Positions 8,147 to 16,378 of a DNA stretch of 64,000 bases are shown here, piece after piece. Under the pieces are notes generated by a model. It was not told where the DNA came from, made no database searches, and saw nothing but the letters and a program-made list of their open reading frames with translations. Position 1 is the stretch's first letter, and the number at the start of each line of letters is the position of its first letter. Both the position numbers and the translations under genes were made by a program. Source of the DNA: Jejuia sp049889775 (lineage in GTDB: Bacteria; Bacteroidota; Bacteroidia; Flavobacteriales; Flavobacteriaceae); NCBI GenBank assembly GCA_049889775.1, contig JBMHCT010000018.1:175128-239127 (forward strand). Direction: 5' to 3'.

Positions 8147-8615
8147 AGTGCCAACTATCACTAGCAGGTACTTCCCAGTTTTCTTTAAACTCAGCTATAT
8201 TAGTCACTAAATTATTGAAGACAATCGTGTTTTTGGAAACCGCACGTTGTTTTGCCATTTTCTTAAAGTCTGTTAACGGCTTATATGCAATAAACTCACC
8301 TTGTTTGTAGGATACATTCATTTTATCCATCAAATCCACATGGTATTCTTTTTCCAACCGTTGAATAAAATGAACAGAAGCGTCAATAGAGCATCCTGTT
8401 GCAGCATTAAGTTTTTGGTTTAAACCAATAACAATAAACCTGTTATATTTCAGCAAATAACCAGCTTGTAAATCACTACCATGTGCTGTCCAATTCTCAA
8501 TAAATACATCTAGTTTATTGCTAATTTCTTCTTGTTCCTCTGATGTAAAAGACCTGTTAGCTTGATAAATCCATACACGGGATTCCTCTGGTAATGTATT
8601 AAAATCTACTAGCAT
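8133..8615 (-). CDS. Conserved Bacteroidota protein, often mis-named ABC transporter ATPase
   Basis: A 160-residue soluble protein with no signal peptide and no membrane segment. Relatives in flavobacteria commonly carry the name ABC transporter ATPase, but no Walker A, Walker B or LSGGQ motif is present here. Features that can be seen are an acidic N-terminal half with aromatic residues (SRVWIYQANRSFTSEE), a central GYLLKYNRFIVIGLNQ beta-rich segment, a single cysteine in ATGCSIDASVHF and a WHSRFL terminus. It is the last gene of the amidase-MlaD-Fe-S operon (8 bp after the CCG protein), which suggests a role linked to that redox pair. Function unknown. Confidence 0.8.
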   Translation of the reverse strand: MLVDFNTLPEESRVWIYQANRSFTSEEQEEISNKLDVFIENWTAHGSDLQAGYLLKYNRFIVIGLNQKLNAATGCSIDASVHFIQRLEKEYHVDLMDKMNVSYKQGEFIAYKPLTDFKKMAKQRAVSKNTIVFNNLVTNIAEFKENWEVPASDSWHSRFL

Positions 8616-8623
8616 TATTTCTT

Positions 8624-9403
8624 TTAATTATCTATGGAATTAGCAATTAACTCAGCCACATCCAATACTTCAATTTCATCTTCTTTCTCTTTGTTTTTAA
8701 CACCATCCGTCATCATAGTATTGCAGTATGGGCATCCGGTAGCAATAATATTGGGTTTGGTTTCAAGAGCATCTTCAGTTCTTAAAATATTGATATCCTT
8801 ATCTCCTTTTTCGGGCTCTTTAAACATTTGCGCACCACCAGCACCACAGCATAGTGCAGTACTTTTATGGCGTTTCATCTCCACTAAATTTGCGTTTGTT
8901 TTTGACAATACATTCCGTGGTGCATCATATTCACTATTAGCTCTACCGAGGTAACAAGGGTCATGAAATGTAATACGCTTGCCTTTATACTTCTGCCCCT
9001 CAACATTTAATCTTCCTGAACTTATTAAATCCTTGATATATTGCGTGTGATGATACATTTCGTACGTGCCACCCAAACTTGGGTACTCGTTTTTAATACA
9101 ATTATAGGAATGTGGATCGCAAGTCACTATTTTTTTTATAGCGTAACCATTAAGCAATTCAATATTCATTACCGCCTGCATTTGGAATAGAAACTCATTA
9201 CCCGCTCTTTTGGCTATATCTCCAGTACTACTCTCCTCCTGTCCAAGAACCGCAAAATCTACGTTAGCAGCATTTAAAATTTTAACAAATGCTTTAGTGA
9301 TTTTTTTCGCTCGGTCGTCATAACTTCCTGCAGAACCTACCCAAAATAAAATTTCAGGTTGTTTGCCTTCTGCCATAAATTCCGCCATTGTTTTTACTGT
9401 CAT
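8624..9403 (-). CDS. CCG-domain (Fe-S)-binding oxidoreductase subunit
   Basis: A 259-residue protein with the two cysteine-rich CCG modules of HdrB/GlpC/LutA-type subunits: CDPHSYNCIK with HDPCYLGR, CCGAGGAQM and TGCPYCNTMM. Such modules bind non-cubane or unusual 4Fe-4S clusters and act as the electron-accepting or disulfide-reducing half of a two-protein complex. The partner is almost certainly the membrane 4Fe-4S protein encoded just upstream. The start MTVKTMAEFMAEGKQPEILFWVG is followed quickly by the conserved FWVGSAGSYDDR segment. The substrate (quinone, thiol or organic acid) is not known. Confidence 0.9.
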   Translation of the reverse strand: MTVKTMAEFMAEGKQPEILFWVGSAGSYDDRAKKITKAFVKILNAANVDFAVLGQEESSTGDIAKRAGNEFLFQMQAVMNIELLNGYAIKKIVTCDPHSYNCIKNEYPSLGGTYEMYHHTQYIKDLISSGRLNVEGQKYKGKRITFHDPCYLGRANSEYDAPRNVLSKTNANLVEMKRHKSTALCCGAGGAQMFKEPEKGDKDINILRTEDALETKPNIIATGCPYCNTMMTDGVKNKEKEDEIEVLDVAELIANSIDN

Positions 9404-9425
9404 AACAATTGTAAAATTAATTCTC

Positions 9426-9587
9426 TTAGCTTTTTTTTCTTTTCAGCATTAAATCACTTTGATAAGACTTTGCATTATCTAAAATACTAGAAGGTAAAAT
9501 TTGAAATATGATTGGGTTATTAGTATCATAATTCATCATTACCCATCTATCTTCTGTTGAAGGGCCTTTATTAAAACTAAATTCCTG
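9426..9587 (-). other. 53-codon open frame directly after, and in frame with, the Fe-S oxidoreductase stop
   Basis: After the TAA at 9588-9590 the same frame stays open for 53 codons to a TAA at 9426-9428. The encoded stretch begins QEFSFNKGPSTEDRW, contains MMNYDTNNPIIFQIL and ends LMLKRKKS, a protein-like composition. The only ATG candidates are the two at 9537-9539 and 9534-9536, which would give a 37- or 36-residue peptide without a clear ribosome site. It could be a short gene, the remnant of a longer one, or a readthrough extension; chance is also possible in AT-rich DNA. Confidence 0.3.
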
Positions 9588-10901
9588 TTATTCATCTTTC
9601 CAATTTAAACGATCCATTTGATTGTATGGCCATGGTGCACCATTGTTCTCAATGTTAGACATCATATTGTTCAATTCTGAAGGTGCAGCACTTTGTTCCA
9701 TAACCAAATATCTGCGCATGTCTAAAATTATGGATAACGGGTTTATACTTACAGGACACTCCTCTACACATGCATTGCAAGTGGTACATGCCCAAAGCTC
9801 TTCATGGGTAATATAATCTCCTAATAATTGTTTCCCATCGTCTTTAAATTCACCACCGTTAGCGTCTATATTTTTACCTACCTCCTCCAAACGGTCTCGT
9901 GTATCCATCATTATTTTTCGAGGCGATAGTTTTTTACCTGTTAAGTTTGCAGGACATGCAGAAGTGCACCTACCACATTCAGTACAGGTATAGGCATTTA
10001 GTAATTGCACTCTATTTAAATCCATTACATCACTCGCGCCAAATTTGGCAGGTACTTCATCCGCCGTATCGTCTGCAGGCACAGCAAAAGGATCTGCATC
10101 AGGATCCATCATTAATTTCACCTCATTGGTTACAGCTTCCAAATTATTAAACGCACCTTTAGGTTTTAAACTTCCGAAGTATACGTTTGGAAACGCTAAA
10201 ATTATGTGTAGATGCTTAGAAAAATACAGATAATTCAAAAACACTAGAATTCCCAAAATATGAAGCCACCAAGCGCTGCGTTCAATAATGTGAATTGTAG
10301 ACTCTTGTAATTCAGAAAACCAAGGTGCTATAAACTGACTTATTACATTACCCGAGTTCAATGCCTGAAACTCTAAATCCGTTGCATTCATCACCAAGAA
10401 CAGTGTCATGAGTACAACTTCAAAATACAAAATAAGATTACCATCCGTTTTGGGCCATCCTTTCATTTCACTTTTAATAAAGCGTGCTAATTTTAAGACA
10501 TTCCTTCTTATCCAAAATATAATAACAGAAACTAATACTAAAACTGCTAAAATTTCAAAAGTGCCAATTAAAAAACCATAAACCGAAGCGGGCATAATTT
10601 TGAGGCCGATGCGATGTGTTCCAAAAATACCATCAATAATAATTTCGAGTACTTCGATATTAATGATTATAAAACCTATATATACAACAACATGCAGTAA
10701 ACCAGAAATAGGTCTTCTAACCATTTTACTTTGCCCCAATGCTATATTAACTACATTGCGCCAACGCTCAGATGAATTATCGCTAGTATCAACATCACGA
10801 CCTAACTTGATGTTTCTAATAAGTTTTTTAATGTTTCTTGTGAAATAGCCTACACCTATAATTAAGGCTATTGCAAAAATTATATTCGGTAAATATGTCA
10901 T
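9588..10901 (-). CDS. Membrane 4Fe-4S oxidoreductase (HdrE/D-like, NarI-type plus ferredoxin domain)
   Basis: A 437-residue inner-membrane protein. The N-terminal two thirds hold about five or six membrane helices with histidines suitable for b-type haem (GLLHVVVYIG, HIIERSAWWLHILG, YFSKHLHIIL). The C-terminal part carries two 4Fe-4S motifs, CTECGRCTSACP and CTTCNACVEECP. This arrangement is that of the heterodisulfide-reductase/DsrMK-like electron-transfer proteins that work with a CCG partner, here encoded downstream. It starts 3 bp after the stop of the MCE gene. It likely exchanges electrons between the quinone pool and a soluble thiol or organic-acid couple; the substrate is unknown. Confidence 0.9.
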   Translation of the reverse strand: MTYLPNIIFAIALIIGVGYFTRNIKKLIRNIKLGRDVDTSDNSSERWRNVVNIALGQSKMVRRPISGLLHVVVYIGFIIINIEVLEIIIDGIFGTHRIGLKIMPASVYGFLIGTFEILAVLVLVSVIIFWIRRNVLKLARFIKSEMKGWPKTDGNLILYFEVVLMTLFLVMNATDLEFQALNSGNVISQFIAPWFSELQESTIHIIERSAWWLHILGILVFLNYLYFSKHLHIILAFPNVYFGSLKPKGAFNNLEAVTNEVKLMMDPDADPFAVPADDTADEVPAKFGASDVMDLNRVQLLNAYTCTECGRCTSACPANLTGKKLSPRKIMMDTRDRLEEVGKNIDANGGEFKDDGKQLLGDYITHEELWACTTCNACVEECPVSINPLSIILDMRRYLVMEQSAAPSELNNMMSNIENNGAPWPYNQMDRLNWKDE

Positions 10902-10904
10902 TAC

Positions 10905-11843
10905 TTAGTTAGTTTCTTCCTGGTATGGTATCTCCTTTTTAGAAAGGATTCTGGTATAACGCTTTGGGTGTAATTTCACATCGCGCAAAAGTTCTTCTAA
11001 TTCTTTTGAAGCACCTTCCATATTTTTATAAAGCGCATCATCTTTCAGTAATTTACCCATAGAACCTTTTCCACTTTCTAAATCGGCTAAAATACCATCA
11101 AGACTTTTAAGGGTAGATTCCATATTTTGAATGGTTTTAGCGATATTAGTACTAGCTATAGAATCTGATACTTTTGAAAGGTTACTGCTCACATTTTCAA
11201 AGTTGGATAAAGACTTGTTTAGTTTGCTATCCTCACTTGAGATTAATTCATTTAATGATTTTGAGGTATTACTAAACTCATCCATCAATTGATTTAAACC
11301 TGATATACTACTTTTTAAATTCGCTTTTGTTTTATCATCAAAAACATCATTAAAATTATTCAAAAGTACATCAGCGCTAACCATCATTTTCTCAATTTTC
11401 TCCTGAAGCGGTGTTAACCTTTGATTTACCAATTCACTTAAACCTGCTTTTAAACCACCTTGTAATTTATCGCCACTTTTTGCATTTTCTGCACCATCAA
11501 AAGCTGGCATTATGGCAATAGCTTTACCACCAATTAGTCCTGTCTCATATAATTCGGCTCTACTGTTTTTAGAAAACTCGAAGTCACTTTCTACTACTAA
11601 TTCTACCTCTAAAATTCCAGAACCGTCCTCCTTAAAACCTATATCTGTTACTTTACCAACAGCTAAACCATTAATGGTTACCGGCGTTGATGGCACCAAA
11701 CCTTCAACGTTTTCATATTCAGCATAAAATATTCTGGAAGAATCTAGTAGGTTTTTACCCTTTAAATAGTTGAATCCGAAAATAAACAAGACAATACCTG
11801 CTAATACAAGCACGCCCGTTTTTACTTCTTTAGTGATTTTCAA
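10905..11843 (-). CDS. MCE/MlaD-family lipid-transport protein
   Basis: A 312-residue protein with one N-terminal membrane anchor (KTGVLVLAGIVLFIFGFNYLKG) followed by an MCE domain (about 37-115: VEGLVPSTPVTINGLAVGKV...LYETGLIGGKAIAIMP) and a long alpha-helical C-terminal region rich in Ser, Asn and Leu that is predicted to form a coiled coil. MCE proteins make hexameric rings that move phospholipids between inner and outer membrane. The matching ABC ATPase and permease genes are not in this window. It follows the amidase gene by 50 bp and precedes the Fe-S gene by 3 bp, an order often seen in flavobacteria. Confidence 0.92.
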   Translation of the reverse strand: MKITKEVKTGVLVLAGIVLFIFGFNYLKGKNLLDSSRIFYAEYENVEGLVPSTPVTINGLAVGKVTDIGFKEDGSGILEVELVVESDFEFSKNSRAELYETGLIGGKAIAIMPAFDGAENAKSGDKLQGGLKAGLSELVNQRLTPLQEKIEKMMVSADVLLNNFNDVFDDKTKANLKSSISGLNQLMDEFSNTSKSLNELISSEDSKLNKSLSNFENVSSNLSKVSDSIASTNIAKTIQNMESTLKSLDGILADLESGKGSMGKLLKDDALYKNMEGASKELEELLRDVKLHPKRYTRILSKKEIPYQEETN

Positions 11844-11893
11844 AATTGGCTTTCTTTTACAACAAATTTAAACTAAATTTATTTAAGAAATTA

Positions 11894-13030
11894 TTAATTG
11901 ACTTTGGATTTTAATACTTCGGCTACCTTAACCTGATTACCATCTTTAAAGGCAACTACAAAACTTGATGGGTAACCTTTTGCTTTGGCTTCTTCAACAA
12001 GTATTTTGGCTTTGTTATAATCTGAGGTACTACCATAAAAATATTTGTAGAGATTCCCCTCACTTGCTCTTGAAATCTCACTTAACCCTTTAAAATTATA
12101 GGGCTTTGGCATTAATTTTCTGGAGCTGGCTGCTATTTGCACTTTAAATGTAACGTCTTCAAAAAGCATAGTTTCAGGATATGAATTAGTTGATTTTTCT
12201 CCGTCAGCACTCTCGTCACTAGCTACTACAACCTCTTTATATGGGTTATTAATCTCAACATACTTTTTAATAGCGTTAAATAATGACTTTGTCATTACTT
12301 GCTTTCCTTTTTTGGAATTTAAATAGTCTTCCTCTTTCCTATTCGTTAAAAATCCAAGTTCTACCAAAACACTAGGCATATAGGTATATGCTAAAACATA
12401 CAATCCCGCTTGTTTAACACCTCTACTTTTTCGTTTAGCAGTAACCTTAAATTCTGTTTCAATAAAATTTGCTAATTCTATGCTATGATCTAAATAATCC
12501 TCTTGCGCTAGCATTAAGGTAAGAATAGACTCTGTGGAGTTAGGATTAAAATCCTTGTAAGTTTCCTCATAATTTTCCTCCTGATAAATTACTGAGTTTT
12601 CCCGCTTTGCTACTTCCAAATTGGCTGCATTTTTATGAAGACCTAATACAAACGTTTCAGAGCCATAAGCAGTTCCTTTACCTCCTGGTTGCGCATTACA
12701 ATGTATTGAAATAAATAAATCTGCTTTTTTTTCATTCGCTAATACAGCTCGCCCGTTTAATGTAGGGTATACATCTTTTGTTCTCGTATACAACACTTCT
12801 ACATTAGATAGGTTTTTGTCTATTAACTTTCCTAAGGCTAATGTTACATCCAAAGCAATGTCTTTTTCGGCACTCTTATAACGCTTTGTACCAGGAGTAC
12901 CGGAATCTCTTCCACCATGACCAGGATCTAAAACAACTACAAACTTGCTGTTGTTTTGTGCCAAGACCCCAGTAGTAAATGTTAATACTATTATAAATAA
13001 TACGAAACCTAATATGCTTTTCGTTTTCAT
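11894..13030 (-). CDS. N-acetylmuramoyl-L-alanine amidase (Amidase_3) with SPOR-like tail
   Basis: A 378-residue exported amidase that cuts the bond between muramic acid and the stem peptide of peptidoglycan. It has a signal peptide (MKTKSILGFVLFIIVLTFTTGVLAQ), then the zinc amidase domain with VVVLDPGHGGRDSGTPG, SIHCNAQPG, the EENYEE segment and VLVELGFLTN, which together hold the zinc ligands and catalytic glutamate. The C-terminal 80 residues (FKVQIAASSRK...YKYFYGSTSDYNKAKILVEEAK) look like a SPOR-type septal peptidoglycan-binding domain. It is the first gene of the minus-strand operon and diverges from lptD, so two envelope genes share one 160-bp upstream region. Confidence 0.93.
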   Translation of the reverse strand: MKTKSILGFVLFIIVLTFTTGVLAQNNSKFVVVLDPGHGGRDSGTPGTKRYKSAEKDIALDVTLALGKLIDKNLSNVEVLYTRTKDVYPTLNGRAVLANEKKADLFISIHCNAQPGGKGTAYGSETFVLGLHKNAANLEVAKRENSVIYQEENYEETYKDFNPNSTESILTLMLAQEDYLDHSIELANFIETEFKVTAKRKSRGVKQAGLYVLAYTYMPSVLVELGFLTNRKEEDYLNSKKGKQVMTKSLFNAIKKYVEINNPYKEVVVASDESADGEKSTNSYPETMLFEDVTFKVQIAASSRKLMPKPYNFKGLSEISRASEGNLYKYFYGSTSDYNKAKILVEEAKAKGYPSSFVVAFKDGNQVKVAEVLKSKVN

Positions 13031-13184
13031 TTGGTGTTATACTAAATTTTAGACTTTAACATTTCTAAAAGCTAAAAAGGTCTAGTTTTTGAGTAATGCT
13101 AAAGACTTTAAATATGAAATACATTGGCTTATTTACCTAAAAAATATTTCTAGATAAATTTAAATTAAACCCAGAAAAATATAT

Positions 13185-13192
13185 GTAATTTT
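13185..13192 (+). promoter_or_regulatory. -7 box match overlapping the first lptD start candidate
   Basis: TAATTTTG is an exact TAnnTTTG match. Its last two bases are inside the TTG at 13191. If it is used, transcription would begin near 13199 and translation would have to begin later, at TTG 13242. No -33 TTG is seen, so this is tentative. Confidence 0.3.
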
Positions 13193-15977
13193 GGCAATTC
13201 AAAAACCGAGCCATACTTTTACAAAAATACATCTAAAAGCGTTGTATCCAAACAAGTTTAAAATACTTTTTGCATTGAGTTTTACAGTGTTTATCAACAC
13301 TTTTAGCTTCTCTCAAGACCTTCCAAAAAAGGTTGAACCCATAAGCCCTAAAACTGAAAAATTGCAGGATAGTGTAACGGTACAATTGGATAGTATTTTA
13401 GCTCCAGAGGTTAAAGAAGTATCCCAAGATTCCACTGTAATTGATTCCCTGAAACCCAAGAAAAAAGAGTTTTTAGAAAATATTGTGGATTACAAGGCCA
13501 AGGATTACACCTCCATGAATCAAAAAAAGCAAAAGTTGTATTTATATAATGAAGCTGAAGTTACTTATGGAGACCTAAATATCAAGGCTGGAGACATTAC
13601 CATTAATTATAAAACAAACGAAGTGTATGCTCGTGGTATTATTGACTCTACAGGTGAATATACGCAAGCACCAGTTTTTGATCAGGCGGGTAACGTTGTA
13701 AAGCCTGATTCCATTTTATTTAATACAAAAACCCAAAAAGCTTTAATATATAATAGTATAACCGAACAAGGTGAAGGTACGGTAATTGCAAAGGTTACTA
13801 AAAAAGAAAACGACTCAGTTTACTTTATTAAGGATGCAAAATATACAACTGCCGAAAATTTAGAAGATCCTGAATATTATATTTTACTAAAACGCGCTAA
13901 AATTGTACCTAAGAAAAAAATTGTTACTGGGCCAGCAGGCTTATTTATTTATGATGTACCAACGCCCATTTGGATGCCATTTAGTTTCTTTCCGCAATCT
14001 GAAAAACAGACATCTGGACTACTAATTCCTACTTTTGGAGAGCAAGGAGATCGTGGTTACTTTTTACAAAATGGAGGCTATTATTTCGCTATTAGTGATT
14101 ATGTAGACCTCGCATTAACAGGAGATTATTTTACTAACGGTAGTTATGGTATTAGAGGGCAATCTACCTATGCCTATCGTTATAAATTTAGAGGAAACTT
14201 TCGCTTTAGTTATAACAACTTAATCAATTCCGAACGCGGTTTTCCAGATTATTCAAGATCTACTAGTTACAATGTCAACTGGACCCATACTCAAGATGCC
14301 AAAGCTAATCCAAATTCTCGATTTACGGCATCGGTAAACTTGGGTAGTAGTACGTTTTTCAGGGAAGCTTTAAACCAAGTAACTACAGGAGCATTTTTAA
14401 ATAATACTTTGGCCTCATCCGTGTCCTACTCAAGAACCTTTCAGGGAGAACCTCAGGTAGATTTTAGTGTTACTGCTACACACTCGCAAAACACACAATC
14501 AGAACAAATCAACATGACACTCCCTACGTTTCAGGGTAACATGGGGCGTATATTTCCTTTTGCTCCAAAAAGTGGGACTAAAAAAGGTATTATTCAAAAC
14601 ATCAACTTTCAGTATAATGTAAGAGGGGAGAATAGTATTCAAACTACAGATTCACTCTTCTTTAAAAAGGAAATGTTCGAGAATGCCAAAACTGGTTTTC
14701 AACACTCTATTCCACTAAGCACAAACTTTAAATTATTTAAGCATTTTAGTGTAAGTGCAGGAACAAATTATAATGAAGTTTGGACATTCAATACTATTGA
14801 TAGACGATTTGATTTTGATACGCGTGAAACGATTACAGATACTATAAGAGGTTTTGACTCCTATAGAACCTATAACTTTAGCGCGAGTATAGGAACCACT
14901 ATTTATGGGATGTTCAATTTTGAAAAGAAAGGTAAAGACCCTAAAATAAAAGCCATTAGGCATGTGATGCGGCCATCCATAAGTTATAGTATAAACCCCG
15001 CTAACGACAGGTATTATGACAGTTACCAAACTGATGTAGTAACAGCTGATGGTGATACTGAGGATGACTTGGAAGTTATTCAATATACACGTTTTGAACA
15101 GAGTTTATTCGGTACGCCGAATCAAAACTTTTCAAGTTCCATGGGTATTGGCTTGTCCAATAATTTTGAGGCCAAAGTAAGAGACCGAGATTCTACTAAA
15201 ACTGAACCAAAAAAGATTATGCTTCTAAACAACCTGAATCTATCCACTGCTTATAATTTTGCTGGGGATTCGTTGCAATGGAGTCCGTTGCGTGTAAATG
15301 GTGGTACTCAATTTTTCGATAATAAGCTTAGTGTCAATTTCGCGGCAACACTAGACCCATATGCGCTTGATAACAACAACCGAAAAATTGATCGATTTAA
15401 TATTGATAATGGTGGTAGTTTGTTTCGATTAACAAGTGCTAATATGAATATGAGCTACTCCCTTTCCAACAAAGGTTCAGATAAAAAAGGTAGTAACGAT
15501 AACGATGCTAGTACTCAAGAAAATTTAAGAAATGGTGGTAGAGCTGATGATTTACTTGGTAGAGCAGATAATTTTTCAGATAATCGGTTTGATAACGATT
15601 CGGATAAAGAGAAAAAAGACAATCCAGAGTTTTACAATTATAAGGTGCCTTGGAGTTTAAGATTGGCTTATGCCGTTAATTATTCGAATCAACGAAGGAA
15701 TAATGAAATCTCCTCACACTCTTTAATGTTTTCTGGTGACATAGAACTCTCTCCAAAATGGTCTGTAGGTGGATCTTCTGGATATGATTTTAAAAACAAA
15801 GGCTTCACATTTACGCAATTACGTTTTGCTCGAGACCTGTTAAGCTGGCGCATGAACTTTAGTTGGGTGCCTTTTAGCTCTAGAAGTTCATGGAACTTCT
15901 TTATTGGTATTAAATCTAGTTTACTTCAAGATTTGAAATACGAACAACGCAGACCGCCAGATCAAACTTTAAACTAA
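13191..15977 (+). CDS. lptD: LPS-assembly protein LptD
   Basis: A 928-residue outer membrane beta-barrel that inserts lipopolysaccharide into the outer leaflet. It has an N-terminal OstA-like beta-jellyroll (KLYLYNEAEVTYGDLNIKAG, DSVYFIKDAKYTTAE, KIVPKKKIVTGPAGLFIYDVPTPIW), then a long barrel with alternating aromatic strands, and an asparagine/aspartate-rich loop at about 765-815. No ATG is available near the front. TTG 13191 gives the longest form. TTG 13242 gives a compact signal peptide (YPNKFKILFALSFTVFINTF ending SFSQ) and agrees with the promoter box, so the mature protein is the same either way. Family assignment is firm; the start is not. Confidence 0.92.
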   Translation: MAIQKPSHTFTKIHLKALYPNKFKILFALSFTVFINTFSFSQDLPKKVEPISPKTEKLQDSVTVQLDSILAPEVKEVSQDSTVIDSLKPKKKEFLENIVDYKAKDYTSMNQKKQKLYLYNEAEVTYGDLNIKAGDITINYKTNEVYARGIIDSTGEYTQAPVFDQAGNVVKPDSILFNTKTQKALIYNSITEQGEGTVIAKVTKKENDSVYFIKDAKYTTAENLEDPEYYILLKRAKIVPKKKIVTGPAGLFIYDVPTPIWMPFSFFPQSEKQTSGLLIPTFGEQGDRGYFLQNGGYYFAISDYVDLALTGDYFTNGSYGIRGQSTYAYRYKFRGNFRFSYNNLINSERGFPDYSRSTSYNVNWTHTQDAKANPNSRFTASVNLGSSTFFREALNQVTTGAFLNNTLASSVSYSRTFQGEPQVDFSVTATHSQNTQSEQINMTLPTFQGNMGRIFPFAPKSGTKKGIIQNINFQYNVRGENSIQTTDSLFFKKEMFENAKTGFQHSIPLSTNFKLFKHFSVSAGTNYNEVWTFNTIDRRFDFDTRETITDTIRGFDSYRTYNFSASIGTTIYGMFNFEKKGKDPKIKAIRHVMRPSISYSINPANDRYYDSYQTDVVTADGDTEDDLEVIQYTRFEQSLFGTPNQNFSSSMGIGLSNNFEAKVRDRDSTKTEPKKIMLLNNLNLSTAYNFAGDSLQWSPLRVNGGTQFFDNKLSVNFAATLDPYALDNNNRKIDRFNIDNGGSLFRLTSANMNMSYSLSNKGSDKKGSNDNDASTQENLRNGGRADDLLGRADNFSDNRFDNDSDKEKKDNPEFYNYKVPWSLRLAYAVNYSNQRRNNEISSHSLMFSGDIELSPKWSVGGSSGYDFKNKGFTFTQLRFARDLLSWRMNFSWVPFSSRSSWNFFIGIKSSLLQDLKYEQRRPPDQTLN

Positions 15978-15992
15978 TTTGAGTTACTTAAA

Positions 15993-16373
15993 ATGAAAAA
16001 AATAATCACTACCAACGATGCCCCTGCTCCATTAGGCCCTTATAATCAGGCAGTTTTAAATGATAACAATCTATATATTTCTGGGCAAATAGCTATAAAT
16101 CCGAAAACTGGCGAACTAATTTTGGATAATATTGAAAATGAAACTAAACAGGTAATGCAAAATTTGAAAGCAGTTTTAAAAGCAGCTGGATTTACTTTTG
16201 AGAATGTGCTTAAATCCTCTATTTTCATAAGTAATATGGATGACTTTGCAGCTATCAACTCTGTATATGGCAGCTTTTTTGACGACGCCTCGGCTCCAGC
16301 TAGAGAAACTGTTCAGGTGGCGAGACTACCAAAAGATGTAAACGTTGAAATAAGTATGATTGCAGCAAAATAG
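15993..16373 (+). CDS. ridA: RidA family imine/enamine deaminase
   Basis: A 126-residue YjgF/YER057c/UK114 protein that hydrolyses reactive 2-aminoacrylate-type enamines released by PLP enzymes. The family marks are NDAPAPLGPYNQAV, LYISGQIAINPKTGEL, and the C-terminal SAPARETVQVARLP with the substrate-carboxylate arginine, ending VEISMIAAK. Length is canonical for the trimeric family. It lies 15 bp after lptD and may share its transcript. The stop is 6 bp from the stop of the convergent histidine kinase gene. Confidence 0.95.
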   Translation: MKKIITTNDAPAPLGPYNQAVLNDNNLYISGQIAINPKTGELILDNIENETKQVMQNLKAVLKAAGFTFENVLKSSIFISNMDDFAAINSVYGSFFDDASAPARETVQVARLPKDVNVEISMIAAK

Positions 16374-16378
16374 TCAAT

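Noticed and set aside
15500..15640. Possible frame disruption or foreign insertion in lptD (Asn/Asp-rich stretch)
   Set aside because: The frame is intact and barrel strands continue after it; such acidic loops are common in flavobacterial LptD.
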